A DNA stretch of 64,000 nt from Pleodorina starrii (taxonomy: Eukaryota > Chlorophyta > Chlorophyceae > Chlamydomonadales > Volvocaceae). The stretch is from the NCBI GenBank assembly GCA_030267565.1, contig BRXU01000004.1, positions 6,650,001 through 6,714,000 of the forward strand. The letters run 5' to 3'. This document shows, in pieces, positions 51,906-63,800 of the stretch. The notes beneath the pieces were generated by a model. That model saw nothing but the letters and a program-made list of their open reading frames with translations, searched no databases and was not told where the DNA came from. The position numbers and the translations under genes are program-made. Every line of letters begins with the position of its first letter. Within the stretch, counting starts at the first letter, position 1.

Positions 51906-52274
51906 CGATAATTATACTTATAATATTTCCGACTTATAACCAATGGTTAACGGAACTCACTAAAGTGAGGAACGACCGTTGGATTAGTTGGAGACGATAA
52001 TTGCGGAGCCCTGTCGTACATCAAGATCTCAAGGCGTCGGCCTCATATGCCGACTGGTGGAGCTTATGGGATTGAATTCTATTTCTCAGGTGTCTGTTGA
52101 CACCACCTCTTACTACTGTATGTTTCTGATATTAGTTAGATTAGTGCTTGGTAAGCTGTTTAGGTGGGCGCCGTCTTCGTCTCCTTCAACTGGTCGTTCT
52201 TCGGTCGTCGCTCTGGCGACGCCTGGTACCTCGGTGAGTTCCCTTCCGCTGCGTAGCGTAGCTTAAACGTTACA
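51901..52274 (+). repeat. 3' LTR of gypsy 2
   Basis: 374 bp, reads as identical to the 5' LTR. It is preceded by the polypurine tract and followed by the AGCCC duplication (52275-52279). Confidence 0.94.
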
Positions 52275-53001
52275 AGCCCCCACACCCCCAGGCGTGATAA
52301 CCGCCAACGAGGCGACCCAACCGACGCCGCCCGGGGGAGCGACGGCAGATCCCACCACACGACGCTCGAAGCATAGATGTCACGCCCGGCAACACCAGCC
52401 ACGGCGGCTAACCGACCGTGACCGCCTCAAAGCATACCTTTTGCGTCAAAACCTCAAGCCGGTAACGGGCATCGTGGACACCGACGCCATCGGCTGGAAC
52501 CCCCGACACACCCCACTCACCATCCAACATTGCGAAGTGCTCCTACGCCACCCGCACCACAAGGGCCTGTTAACCAGGGTCGGCTCCGCCGAACGGCTCC
52601 TCCAGATGCTGCTGGGCGAGGAACCATGGCCTGCGGAGGTCCCGGCGCGGTATGGAATCAGTATCACGCAATTCCTCTTCGGAGACCAGGAAAGGGTGGC
52701 GTGCATCAACGCAGAAATACGTAAACGGGTCGCCGTCGACAAACCGACCCCAAAGAAGCAGCGCACAATCCACCCACCGAGCCAAGGCACCCACCGCACC
52801 TACTACCTGGTCGACTGGGAACGCACGGCAGTAACCAAAGGAGCCCTCACCCTCTACGCTGCCAACGGATACCACCCCCAGGCGGTACACCCCCATGCGC
52901 CTCCCAACGGCACACCACCGCAGGTGGGCCTAGTCGAAGTGGACTGGGCGCCCACTGAAGACGAGGGCACGCGTCTGGCCCAACAAGATAACTGGATCGA
53001 A
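52275..53001 (+). pseudogene. Dualen copy 3: region between RT and RNase H, first part
   Basis: An open frame matching copy 1 residues about 1990-2235, with the Thr/Pro-rich linker and the charged segment but no recognised domain. It loses frame near 53001, where GATCGAAACTGC replaces GATCGAACTGC of copy 1 (one extra A). Confidence 0.85.
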
Positions 53002-55765
53002 ACTGCTCAATGCATTCCGGGATCGACGCGCTCAGGAAGCCGGACATGACCCGGGGCGCGCGGCGGAGACACGCGACAAGCACCTGACGGATAGGCAACA
53101 ACAAGGTCGATGGGAAACCGAATGCCTAAACACGACCCGAGGGCAGCGCCTCCTCAGACAGTTTGTCGAAATCAACGTCCAACCGGGCAACCCGGACAAG
53201 GACATCTACCCCACAGGGCGTTACACTATCCAGATCGGCAAACACAACGGCCCCCTCTGCGGAACACCCTGGGAGGGTGACGGGGACATACCTGAAGGAC
53301 TGCAGACCATCGGACTGGCCCTCGTCTACGGCCCCCAAGGCAACTGTGTAGGCCAAATCTCCGTCTGTCGTCTCCGCAGCCTGTGGTACAGGTACCAAGA
53401 CGCGCAGCAGAACCGCCCGGAAGACCATGCCCGACTCGCCGCCAGGGGCGGCTTTGCGGAAGACGTCGCACGCCTCCTCCTGCGGTACCGGAACGGCGGG
53501 GGCACCAAACTGCAACCCGTCAAAGCGGCAAACGAGCGCCGGCTGCCCGAAGCACTTATGAAGTGCCTCACGACCGCGCTCGGCGCCACAACCGAACGCT
53601 TTGCATCCCCCCTCAATGTAGCCGACTGCGTAGATACATACTATTCACGCTTTTCAGAGGACCAGCTCTTTGGGGCGAACCACGATGCATATACGCAGCC
53701 ATTCACAGGCCTCTCCATCGCCCACCCCGAGCCTACGCCGGAGGAGGGGCATCACGCCCTAAGATGGGCCTTGGGATGGGCCGAGACAGTACGGTCTGAG
53801 AGCACACCCACCGCCACCCTCCTCCTGCTGCCCACGGCTCGAACGGCGCCATATACCCGTTACCTCACCCACCCGCTGGTCACTATGATCGGCAGAATCG
53901 ACGCGTTCACGGGCACAGCCAGCCTGTACAGCGAAACCCTTGAAGATACCCCCCAACCCTACCCGATGGGCCTCACTCTTCTCTTAGTCAGCAACGCAAC
54001 TGGTCGAACCCACGCCGAACGCCTCCGTCGGACTCTTGGCATGCCGGCTGCAACCGCCACCCCCATGGAGCCCTCCCACCCCTGGAACCCGCCCCAGTGG
54101 GTGCGGACACGGGTGCGCAGTATGAGCGACCGGCCACCCGCCGCGGCGGTACTCTCCCGTCCGTGCGACAACCTCACCTCTGCTGAGCGACAGGCCGTCT
54201 TCCGGACATACCACGCCAAACAGTCGCTGCGATACGACTCCCAGAACGCAATCTACACGGACGGATCTGTTCAAAAGGTAAAGGATGGCGACGAGGAACG
54301 ACAAATACTGGGAGCCGCGGCCGTCGACGCACTCACCAATAAGACGCTCCACATCGTTGTAAATGCTGGACATCATGGCTGCCAAACCATCACGAGGTGT
54401 GAACTAAGTGCCATCCACCAAGCACTCTACATGCGCAGAGGCACGCCTGAGGACAACACCCACTTATCCATCTGGACGGACTCAGCCGCAGCCCTTTACC
54501 TAATAAAAAAGATGATCAATAACCCACAGAAACTCCGGCTCAGCAAACATAAGGCCCTGCTTGAGCAGATAGTCACTACTCTTAAAAAGAGAGCAGCATG
54601 CAATTTAACAACTTCCCTACTTAAAGTAAAAGCCCACACTGGCGTAAACTACAACGAAGAAGCAGATAAAGCAGCCGTACGGGCCGCGCGAGGCCTTGCA
54701 AAGCTCGACCCCGACGCACTGAGCACAACCGAAACATCTGACAATAACCCACGTAACCAATACTGGTGGCTACGGAAGATACATGGGCCTGAGAAGAATG
54801 CTGGGCACTTTGCCAACGACCTCAACCGGGGCATCGAAGCCCTAGTGCGTCCGGAAACGCACTCGGGCTACACAAATGAGACAGATTACATGAAGTTTGT
54901 TGCCAATACCATACCCGACCTGGACATCAACGCCAGCGCACGCACCCTACAGCGCAAGATAGGCCGACACAAGCACGCCAAACGGTGCTTCGACTACCTG
55001 TACGGCCAACTATGGAACGCCAAGCTCGCGAACCGCTTCAGGAAATCATTGGCCCCGGGAGGCCCAGTTGCGTCAGGAAGCTGCCCCCTGTGCCACAACC
55101 CCGACTCCGGGGGGCATATCCTGGGTGGCTGCCGCCACCCACGGATGCGCGCCCTATACATTCTTCGGCACAATCAGGCGGTTCAAACCATCACCAGTAC
55201 GCTCGCTCGGGGAATCAACGGGGGCTGCTACACGGTCATGGACGCCTGCCCCGCAGACGACCGGCCGGACTATGTAGCAGGCACAAGACTACCGCACTGG
55301 CTGCTCCCAAACACCCCGGAGGAAGAACGGCTCAAAATGCGCCCCGATCTACTCCTCATCCCTAGCATCCCTCTCAACGAGGCACAAGAGGCCGAATACA
55401 TGGGACCTCCGGACCCCAGTCAGCACACCGTGCACATCATAGAAATAGGATACACAGCAGATACCAACCACAAGCAGAAACAACACGACAAAGCCCACCA
55501 ACACACCGAGCTAGCCAAGCTCCTCACGAAGGAGGGATGGAAAGTCTGCTACACAGCACAGGAGGCCATCAGCCTAGGCTTCGCCGGTACCATCCGAAAA
55601 GACTTACGCCCCCTTCTCCGCACCCTAGGGGCGGGCAGTGAAGCGGCCAAAACATGCTGCAACGAACTCCACGATCACGCTGTCCGGGCGCTCAACAAGA
55701 TTGTGATCACCCGGCGGCAAATGGAACGCGCCCCGCACGAGACGCCACAGCAGACGGGCACATAA
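53002..55765 (+). pseudogene. Dualen copy 3: RNase H and CCHC/RLE C-terminal part
   Basis: Frame-restored continuation to the natural stop at 55763-55765. RNase H has the full set of acidic residues. One neighbouring change, I-V-V where copy 1 has I-D-V, and Asn for Lys in the G-V-N-Y-N segment are copy-specific. The CCHC motif is intact and the endonuclease reads Arg-Pro-Asp, so this is the only one of the three copies with the presumed consensus R-P-D. The ATG at 53558 is internal. Confidence 0.85.
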
Positions 55766-55895
55766 CCAACACATACTCGTTCTCAACCCCCACCGCGGTG
55801 GCGGGGGAGGACTGGGACCGGGGAAACCCGTCACCCCACCTCCTCTGCTCCCTTAACCCACGCCTCGGCCTCCGGTCGGGCGTATTATTATTATT

Positions 55896-57867
55896 GGTGT
55901 AGTGGGGTGTGGCTGTTTGGGGTGGGGGGTGTGGGATTCGGGGCTTGGAGGTTGCCGTGGGAGGGGTTGAGTGTGTTTTTACTAGTTCGGTGGATGCGGG
56001 GCTCGTGTTTGGTCGGCGGTATACGCACTGATCTCAGGCGCTTGCAAGGCGGATTCATGATGGCCCCAGGCCCCCTCTCACCCGCGTCGGCCTCGTTGAT
56101 GTAGGTCGCCGAAATTTGCTGCAGTGCGGCCGTTGGGTCCTCACAGCCCCCGCCGAGCGTGTGGTCCCGGATGATGGCCAGGGCGCTGTGGTTGTAGAGC
56201 TGCGCTTGTTCGCCGTATTGGGCTGCGCGGACCCTGTCGTCGGCGCCGGCGTGCCGGCCGCCGGCGCCGGCCTGGAAGATGACACTGACCTTGGCCGCCT
56301 CGACCTTGACGTGGCTGTGGTTGGCAAGGGAGATCATGGGCATGACGACGCCGTCCCCTTGGGTGAAGGCCGTCAGGAACTCACAGCCCCTCGGGGTGGG
56401 AATGTTGAGTCCGAGGGTGATCGTCCGGCTGAGAGCGCTGCCGCCCCCGCTGCGGAATTTCTGTACTCCTAGTTCGGCTGAGAAGAGGTCGACGCCGGTC
56501 AGATCGACGCCCTTTGCGACCAGCTGTTCCTTCACACGCGCCTTCAGAGCCTGCTTATCGGCGGGGATGCTTATGCTGTTTCCCTTCTGGATGCACAGCC
56601 CGTCGGTGTCTCCCATGGCTAGGCCCGGGATGAGAATGCGGCACCTCGGAGGCCGCTCAGTGGAGTATGCACCGGTGAGATTCATGAGTTGAGCCTCGTT
56701 GGCTGTGAGCGTCACCGTGGCCTGTGCTGCGGCCGAGCTGTGCAGCGTCCCGGCTGCCGCCATCTGGGCGGGGCGCGCGAGCGGCTTTCGCGCGGGGCAG
56801 GTACGCTGGAGCGCGTTACTGAGGTGAGAGGAGAGAGCTCGGGCTGAGTAGAAGTTTACGCCGTGCTTACAGAACAGGAGAGGCCGGTCTTTGAAGTGAG
56901 CCGGTAGCGCCATACTGCTATACGAGAGGTCAGTGTGGATGATGGCGAGTTTAGTTTGTTGATTGTGATCCGGGTATGGCATGCGTAGGGTCGCGGTGTC
57001 CTTGGTTTGAGGTAGGGGGCAGATATTCGCCGTACATTGTGTCGGAGGTGCCGGGCGCCATTTTCGCGTGCCTTCCGGGTGATGGTCTGTGTTTTTTTGA
57101 GGATGATTACTGTCTGAGAGTTTATACCAGATGGTTGTGCGCGCGGCCATAGCGCTGGCTTTGCGCATCGAGTCTACATTGGTGACATGGTTGGCGTCCG
57201 CGCTTGCTGGTGGGCGCCGATGGCATATTGTACATGTTCTTATAGGCAGATTAGATGTAGGTATGTCGGTTCCGATGCCTGTGCGCTGGCAGGTTAGCCA
57301 TGTCTCGCCCATCTCTCGGTGAATAATTTCTCCATGGTCGCTCAAGTTGGTAAGCTGGGTTAAACTTATTAGTAGGCCGCTGTGGTTGGTTTCTGTGGGT
57401 GACTTGTGCTGCATAGGTGCGCGTGCTGGCGCGTGTTGCTTCTGCATGGTCCGACTTTGGCTCGGCCTGTATCCCCATGTGTTTGTCACTCCCGGTATTC
57501 GCAGTGCATATTTCAAGGTCATCATCGGATGTAAGGTCTTCAGGGGTGGACCGAGCTCATGTCCATGCTGTCTGGGCTTCGGGCCCATATGTTCCGGGCC
57601 TATCCAGGCTGTACCGATATGTGGTTTTCGACAAAGAGGCGATTGTTGCGTGTTGATCTCATGCCTGTCCCGGGTAGGCTTGCATGGTCCTGACAGATTG
57701 ACCGGAGGGGAGTTGGTACCCTGTATTTGTGGCTCATTTCCAAGGTTAACCGATTCTGGCAACGCTATGTTACCCGCCGACGTCAGTTCCGGGATTAGCA
57801 ATGGTGCGTAGAGCAGGCCGGTCTGCACCGGAGCCTTAAGCTCATCCATTGTCCCCACTTCGGTCAC
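55896..57867 (-). CDS. Dualen copy 2: N-terminal polyprotein region, part 1 (start)
   Basis: A minus-strand frame of about 650 codons. An upstream GTG at 57867 precedes the first ATG at 57849, which I favour as the start. It is cut at 55896 by the tail of Dualen copy 3. If copy 3 is removed with a short GTG duplication, the frame runs without a stop into 40924-39194. The first half is Thr/His/Pro-rich with a C-T-I-C-H segment. The second half has a C-K-H...H-L-S-N-A...C zinc-finger-like motif and a more ordered Gly/Ala/Val-rich region (about residues 430-600) with no family I recognise. By position it takes the place of LINE ORF1, possibly an RNA-binding or capsid-like part. Assignment to Dualen rests on position and frame. 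Confidence 0.65.
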
Positions 57868-57893
57868 GGAGCGGCCCTCGGCGCCCAGAATTA

Positions 57894-58195
57894 TGGCGGA
57901 TTACAGTTCGAATTGTGGATTTTGCGCTGTCCTTGTAAGCTGGTGGAAGTGGAAGTGAAAGTGCGAAAGTGGGTTCTGGAGCGGCGGATTGGCGCACGGC
58001 GCGGTCCTCACGCCTCCCGCTTTTCAGCAGCTGATCAAGCAAAGTGCCTGCTTTCTGCCAGCAAAAATTTGGAGGCGTGAGCTGGTGTGAGGACCCCAGT
58101 CCACGCGCTCCAGAACCCACTTTCGCACTTCCACTTCCACTTCCACCAGCTTACAAGGACAGCGCAAAATCCACAATTCGAACTGTAATCCGCCA
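57894..58195. mobile_element. TA-flanked MITE, copy C, in the 5' leader of Dualen copy 2
   Basis: 302 bp with TGGCGGATTACAG termini and TA on both sides (57892-57893 and 58196-58197). Its interior is inverted relative to copies A and B, as expected for an element whose long terminal repeats are nearly symmetrical. Small differences, such as ATTACAG for ATTTCAG in both arms, show arm-to-arm homogenisation or a separate sublineage. Confidence 0.9.
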
Positions 58196-58354
58196 TAACA
58201 CGGTTAGCACAAGCAATCCAAGCATTTTGCAATGCTAAATTGCTGCTTACCGCGCGGCCGTGAACGCGTATCTCACCTTCCACTCGTCGGTCAGCAGAAC
58301 AAGTAAAAATGAACCCTACGCTTAGGACTCATGTATTTTATCTCTTACTCTATA

Positions 58355-58844
58355 TCACGCCGTCATGTCAGAATTCCACTTTAAGGAACGATGAATCTTC
58401 TGGAATTAATTATAGGCCGAGAGGTGTTGGTTTGACCTCGGCCGCGGTCCATGGAGACTGCCAAACTGGTTTTTACTCATGCGATGTTGGGTTCCAATAA
58501 TAAATTTACCGTGCAATAAAGAATGTAATCTTTTACTTATGCAGACTTTCCGTTGGCCGAAAGTCTACACTTGTCCAATTACTTCCCACGTCCCACGCAC
58601 GTCCCACGGACATGGGCAATCCTAGAGGGCGGGGCCCCCCTGGGCGCTTCGCGCTGGGGCCCCGCCCAAAAATGGGAAGGATCGGGAGGATGGATGGGGA
58701 GGATGGGGAAAGAGAGGATGGGGAGGAGGATGACATGGATGGATGAGGAGGATGGGGAAAGTAAGGAGAGTGATGAGGTGGATGGGGCGGATGGATGAGG
58801 AATGTCAGGTGGATGGGGAGGATGAGGAGGTTGAGAAGGGTAAT
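58355..58844. repeat. Right copy of the ~490-bp direct repeat flanking Dualen copy 2
   Basis: Matches 18264-19056 except for the MITE present there and one noted base difference. It lacks the MITE, showing the intact TA site in GGAATTAATTATAGG. It continues without interruption into minisatellite, whereas the left copy is broken by the Dualen tail. Confidence 0.87.
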
Positions 58845-60330
58845 GAATATGGGAGGGATGAGGAGGATGAATGAGGAGGATGGGCAATATGGGAGGGATG
58901 AGAAGGATGGGGAGGATGAGAGGATGAGGAGGAGGATGAGAAGGATGAGGAAGGTGAAGCATGCAGGAGTATGGGAAGGATGAGGAGGGCAGCAATATGG
59001 GAGGGATGAGGAGAAGGATGAGATGGATGGGGAGGATGGATGAGGAGGATGGGCGGGGAGGATGAGGACGATGGGGAATATGGGAAGGATGAGGAGGATG
59101 AATGTATGAGGAGGATGGATGAGGAGGTAGCACTATGGGAGGCAGGGATAAGGAGGAGGAGATGGATGTGGAGGATGGATGACGAGGATCAGGAAAGTGA
59201 GGAGGATAAGGAGGATGTATGGGGAGGATGAATGAGGAGAATGGATGAGGATGAGGAGGATGAGGAATGAATATGGGAAGGATGTGGAAGATGAGGAAGG
59301 TGAGGTATTTGGGAAGGATGAGGAGGGTGAGCAGTATGGGAGGAATGAGGAGGAGGATGGGAAGGATTGATGGGACGGATGGGGAGGATGGGGAAGAGAG
59401 GAGGAGGAGGACATGGATGGGAGGATGGATGAGGTGGATGAGGACGATGAGAAGGCTGAGGAATAAGAGAAGGATGAGGAGGATACATGAGGAGGATGGA
59501 TGAGGAGGGTGAGCAATATGGGAGGGATGAGGAGGATGGGGAGGATGAGAGGATGACAAGATGAGAAGGATGAGGAAGGTGAGGAATATGGGAAGGATGA
59601 GGTGGATGAGCAATATGGGAGGGATGAGGATGAGGAGGATGGGGGAAAGAGAGGAGGATGAGGAGAGTGAGGAGGATGGGGAGGATGCATGAGGAGGATG
59701 GGGAAAGTGAGGAGGATCAGGAGGATGAGGAGGATGGGGACGATGGTTGAGGAGGGTGAGGAGGATGGATGAGAAGGATGAGAAGATGAAGATGAGAAGG
59801 CAGGACGGACGGATGAGGTTGGATGAGTAGACGAGGAGGATGGTGATGATGAGATGAGGAGGATGGATGAGGTGGATGGGGAGGATGGGGATTGTAAGGA
59901 TGGGAGGATGAGTAGAGTGAGGAGGATGGGGAGGATAAGAAGGATGGGGAGGATGAGTAGAGTGAGGAGGATGGATGAGGAGAATGGGGAGGGTGAGATG
60001 GATGAGGAGGATGAGTAGAGTGAGGAGGTTGAGGATAGATGGTGAAGAGGATGGGGAGGATGAGGAGAGTGAGGAGGATGAGAATGGTGAGGAGGATTAG
60101 GAGGTGTGAATGAGGATGGATGAGGAGGATGAGGAGCGAGGATGAGGAGAGTGAGGAGGATGGGGATGATGGATGGGGAGGATGAGAGGAGGATGGATGA
60201 TGAGCAGATGAGAAGGATGAGAGGAGGATGAGAAGGATGGGGATGATGAGAGTGAGGAGATAAGAGTGAGGAGGATGAGGAGAGTGAGGACGATGGATGA
60301 GTAGATGAGAAGGATTGGCAGGATGAGAAG
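58845..60330. repeat. GATGAGGA-type purine minisatellite, right flank
   Basis: A long imperfect array of GGATGAGGA and GGATGGGGA motifs with AATATGGGA spacers. Minus-strand Ser/Pro/His/Leu-rich frames are composition artefacts. It ends where mixed-composition sequence starts near 60331, downstream of the transporter gene on its coding strand. Confidence 0.9.
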
Positions 60331-61171
60331 GTGGTGCACGCGCACGCTGTGTTTGCCGATTACACCAGCCTGGGAATCAGGGAGACACACGCTTCACGGC
60401 AAACGCCACGCAGCGGTTGCAACTCCAAGGCTCCTCTTTGGTCGCAGCCAAGACAGTCCCAACGCAACACTCGGGGGTGGAGAGGGGGTGGTGGGGGATT
60501 CCTCCGGATGGTATCTCGCGCCCGTACTACCAGACAAGCAAGGCACACCCAGGCATTGAACCATCACACACCGCAATCATGCAAGCACTTCGGATACAAA
60601 AAGAGGACACACCCTCTCACAATTTCATAACTCTCAAAAATCAAGCAACCTTGAATAATGAAGCAGCCCAGCAGCAACATCCCGACCGATATCCATAAGG
60701 GTACCTGGAGAGACAGTACGTACTGCAAAGCGTGCAAGTTTAAGCTTGAGAAGCAGAAGCAACCATCACCGCCGCCGCCGCCTCCACCATAGTGTCGGGG
60801 AACAAAGCATCACAACGCCTCTGGAATGCAATGTTTTCAACTGCGCCTCCGAGACGAATTCCACTCCCCTCATGACGCATTCTGTTCCTCCCTCCCAGCT
60901 CGCAAAGCCATCCCCTCAACTCCAAAACGTAAGCACCCCATCAAGTAAGCTCTTGTACTCTCTTCTTTTCATAACCCCGGGTCCATCTATAGTCCAAGCC
61001 CGGACCCGAGGAGGGGGGGCCGGCCCGTCCTCCCCCAAGGGAAGGCGCGCATCACCACCAACGACCGGCCCCGCAGCCGTGAACGGCTGCACCCACCCAA
61101 GCCAGCTGCAAGCGAAAGCGTGAGTCATCCGCAGGAGTCATCAGCCCGGGGGAGCCGCAACAGTCCCCTCT
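60331..61171 (-). other. Downstream region of the transporter gene, probable 3' UTR
   Basis: Lies 3' of the transporter stop codon on the minus strand and has no supportable frame. The volvocine polyadenylation signal TGTAA appears on the minus strand at 60360-60364, about 810 bp after the stop. That would make a long but not unusual algal 3' UTR ending at the edge of the minisatellite. I saw no closer TGTAA. A short CCG run lies near 60770-60785. Confidence 0.4.
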
Positions 61172-63800
61172 TTACCAGAGGCCAATCACCTTCCACCAGG
61201 CGCCGCCGATGCCCAGCCACACAGCCAGGTAGAAGATCGACAGGATGAAACCCAGGCGGAGCCAGTCGGACTGCGATGGTTCGGGGTTGGGACCAAGGGG
61301 CAGGACCAGGAACACACAGTCAGCGGCAGGTTCACAGCAGTTGTACCCGGCCCGGGCAGACCCTTGCGACCTCGGGTCGAAACCAACAGAGTGCATCCGA
61401 CGTCTTTACGACCCATTGAGTGGCTCCCGGTTTTTCCCCATAGCTGTGGGCATTATCCGCCAGCAGTGCTCGACAGCACGGGCCCGCTCTAGCTTCAGCA
61501 ACGGGCGACTGCAGCCCCTCACGCCCCTCTCTTTCCTTCCGGAGCAACATGGCTTTCGCGTTCCGTCGTGTTCTTCATCGGGTATCAAAGCGTCCCTTCC
61601 CAGAGACACGAGAGAGCGCCCCTCGCCGTCGCATCCGGCCCGGCCCATACCTAATCAACACCACGCACCACGCTCACACACGCGCACCCTCGGAAGACCC
61701 GCACGCATTACACACCTGCGGCACGTAGCCGGCGCCGAAGTACGGCGGCGCCGAGCCGATGCCGTACGTGGTGAGGCAGCCCATGAGGTTGGACAGCTGG
61801 CCCAGCGCGACGGCGGCCAACATGGGCGGGGTGCCGCAGGCGGTGGCAACCGCCAGGAAGGCCGTGTACATGGCGCCGATGTGCGCAGCGCCCGAGGCGA
61901 AGAAGTAGTGGGAGTAGAAGTAAAGCGCCACCACGATGCCGAAGGCACCCTGCCAGCCCAGGCCCAGGCCGCCGACCACCTGCGGGCAGAGGGCGAGGGC
62001 GAGGGGAGGGGCGCGAGAGGGGGTAGGGAAAAGAGGTGAAGAGGCAGAGTGAGGGTTGGGGGTGAGTGCGAGTGAGGAGGCGCCGTCGCGGGAGGAGCAG
62101 CAGAACAAGGCGCACACGAAGCGGGAATCCGCTGGAGAATACCGCTGGAGATGAATGGAAGGATATGGGTGGATGGGCGGTGCTGCTGATGGAAGCTGCA
62201 TGGTTTCCGGGGGTGAAATGGAGGGTGTCTACGCCGACGTTGCCCCACGCAAGCAAGAACGCCCATTCCTGATGCACTACTCGGTCACACCGTCGCATAC
62301 AGCAACATCAACCTGCCAGCCACCCACCCCGCCCCCACTTAACCAAGGCCAAAACACCCTGCCCAGCCTCTCTCCCACCAACGTTTTGCCGCACCGCCGT
62401 TTTTCCCCGCCAGTCCACCCACCCAACCCCCACCCCCAAACCCTCCCTTCCCCCTTCCGCACCTGCACCACGCTGTTGGAGAGCCACGGGATGAAGCCGT
62501 ACTTGTTCAGTGCCGCTGCCATGGCAATGAGCGCCGCGAACCAGGTGAGGGTGTCCCAGGCGGCGTTGTTGTTGAGGCACTCCTTCCAGGTCACCACGTT
62601 GGTCACCAGCAGTATGAACAGACCCACGATGGCGGCCGCGACGGCGTTGATGCCCACCGAGCCGCCGAAGATCCACAGAGCCACAGTGATCGCAAAGGCG
62701 CCTGTGGGTTTGCGTGCCGCACGTGGGGGCCGGTGGCGGGGCAGGAGGCGGTGGGGTTTAGTGTTTGGTGGGGTTTGGTGTTTGGCGGGGTTTGGTGTTT
62801 GGTGGGGTTTGGTGTTTGGTGGGGTTTGGTGGGCTGGACGGTTTGGTGGCGGGTGGGGGTTCGAGTCGCCGAGTCGTCAGTCGAGGCCGGACGGCAGTAA
62901 CAGGAAGGAAGCGGAGGAGAAGTGAGAGCCGGGTAGCGAGCGAGCCGGGTACCGAACGAATGGGCGCGCGGGGGGCACCACACACCAGCCCGCGGAGAAC
63001 GGGGGATGCTTCTGGTGCCGAGGCAACAGCCCTTGGGCGGACGGACAGACCCGCGTTATAAGACGTCGGCTCACCGGCGGTGATCTTCTCGTTGACGCTC
63101 ATGGGGCCCAGCTTGTCCAGCTCCTTGGCGGCAGCAGCCGGGGCGTCAGGGGTGTCCTTGACCTGTTTTGAGGCACGTGCGAGCGAGCGGGTATCGTAGG
63201 TGGGACGGAGGCAGAAGGGCGGCGATTGAGGGGGGTTGCGCAATCAGGCGACAAGGGAGGAGGCGCACTGACACAGACCAGGCCCAGCCACGCCCGCTGC
63301 GCAGCTGATTTCCAAGCCTCACCCACCCCACCCGTGCTTATCCCTGGCATGCCTTAGACGCCGATGCTGCGCCCCCCCCCAAAAATACACCGTCCACAAC
63401 CACTCACAGTTCCCCACCCTCGAGCCCCTGCCTCAACCCTATCAAACATCGCGTTAAAGACATCACTACGCGTTCATCAGCGCGACGATTTTGCCCTGGC
63501 GCACGCGACTTGGATTGCGCGGCTTGTATCGCCGCCACAATGCGCTGCGCTCCGCATCGCAACCCGGAACAAGCAACAGCAAGGCACATCAACCCACTCA
63601 AGCCCGCGCAAGCGCACCTCCGGCGGGTACAGCACGTAGAGGATGAGCGGCACCGAGATGAGCGCCACCAGTCCGGGCACCAGGCCCGCCAGCGCCCAGG
63701 TGCCCCAGCTAATGTTGATGCCGGCAGAGGCAGCCAGGTTGACGGCCAGCGGGTTGGCGGCCATGGCGGTGATGAACATGGCCGAGGAGACGGTGGTGGT
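61172..63800 (-). CDS. Plastid-type 2-oxoglutarate/malate translocator (DiT/SLC13-like), 3' exons
   Basis: Five minus-strand exons with GT-AG borders and consistent phases: 63618-63800, 63075-63162, 62463-62701, 61716-61979 and 61172-61270 (stop TAA). Together they encode about 290 residues matching the C-terminal half of plant DiT1-type translocators. Landmarks are M-F-I-T-A-M-A-A-N-P, a helix ending Y-P-P-E, L-G-P-M-S-V-N-E-K, T-L-T-W-F-A-A-L-I-A-M-A, Y-F-Y-S-H-Y-F-F-A-S-G-A-A-H, Y-G-I-G-S-A-P and the terminal W-W-K-V-I-G-L-W. These carriers exchange 2-oxoglutarate and malate across the inner chloroplast envelope, linking nitrogen assimilation and photorespiration. The 5' exons, with any transit peptide, lie beyond the right edge. 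The Chlamydomonas LCI20/OMT group is the likely match, but I cannot choose a paralogue. Confidence 0.93.
62751..62831. repeat. G/T-rich tandem repeat in a transporter intron
   Basis: GTTTGGTGGG-type units (GTTTGGTGTTTGGYGGG) are repeated about five times within the intron between exons 63075-63162 and 62463-62701. On the plus strand (non-template for this gene's RNA) it has many G-runs. It has no coding role. Confidence 0.8.

Larger units (their letters stand above)
45784..52274 (+). mobile_element. Ty3/gypsy chromodomain retrotransposon 2 (gypsy 2) in Dualen copy 3
   Basis: A complete 6,491-bp element with 374-bp LTRs that read as identical. It is flanked by the duplication AGCCC (45779-45783 and 52275-52279), and the joined flanks restore Dualen as in copy 1 near 13120. 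Order: LTR, primer-binding site, Gag, UAG, protease, RT, RNase H, integrase, chromodomain, polypurine tract (about 51885-51900, AAAGGGGGGGGAG), LTR. Two single-base frame breaks (in Gag near 46550 and in the chromodomain near 51678) are the only visible damage. It is related to gypsy 1 but clearly a different family: LTR sequence and Gag N-terminus do not match. Confidence 0.94.
40925..55895 (+). mobile_element. Dualen/RandI-type LINE, copy 3 (5'-truncated, APE-deleted), inserted in copy 2
   Basis: Plus orientation, opposite to its host. Homology with copy 2 begins at GTGCTCCCTCGGGG (equivalent to about 39890 on the minus strand), so it is 5'-truncated. It ends in CGGTCGGGCG plus four ATT triplets at 55895. 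It carries gypsy 2 (45784-52274). Relative to copy 1 it has an in-frame loss of about 1.8 kb covering APE (junction near 43643), a 12-C run that breaks the protease frame (42520-42531), a 9-bp loss near 44816 and a 1-bp gain near 53001. There is no long flanking duplication; the junctions fit a short one (GTG at best). Confidence 0.88.
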
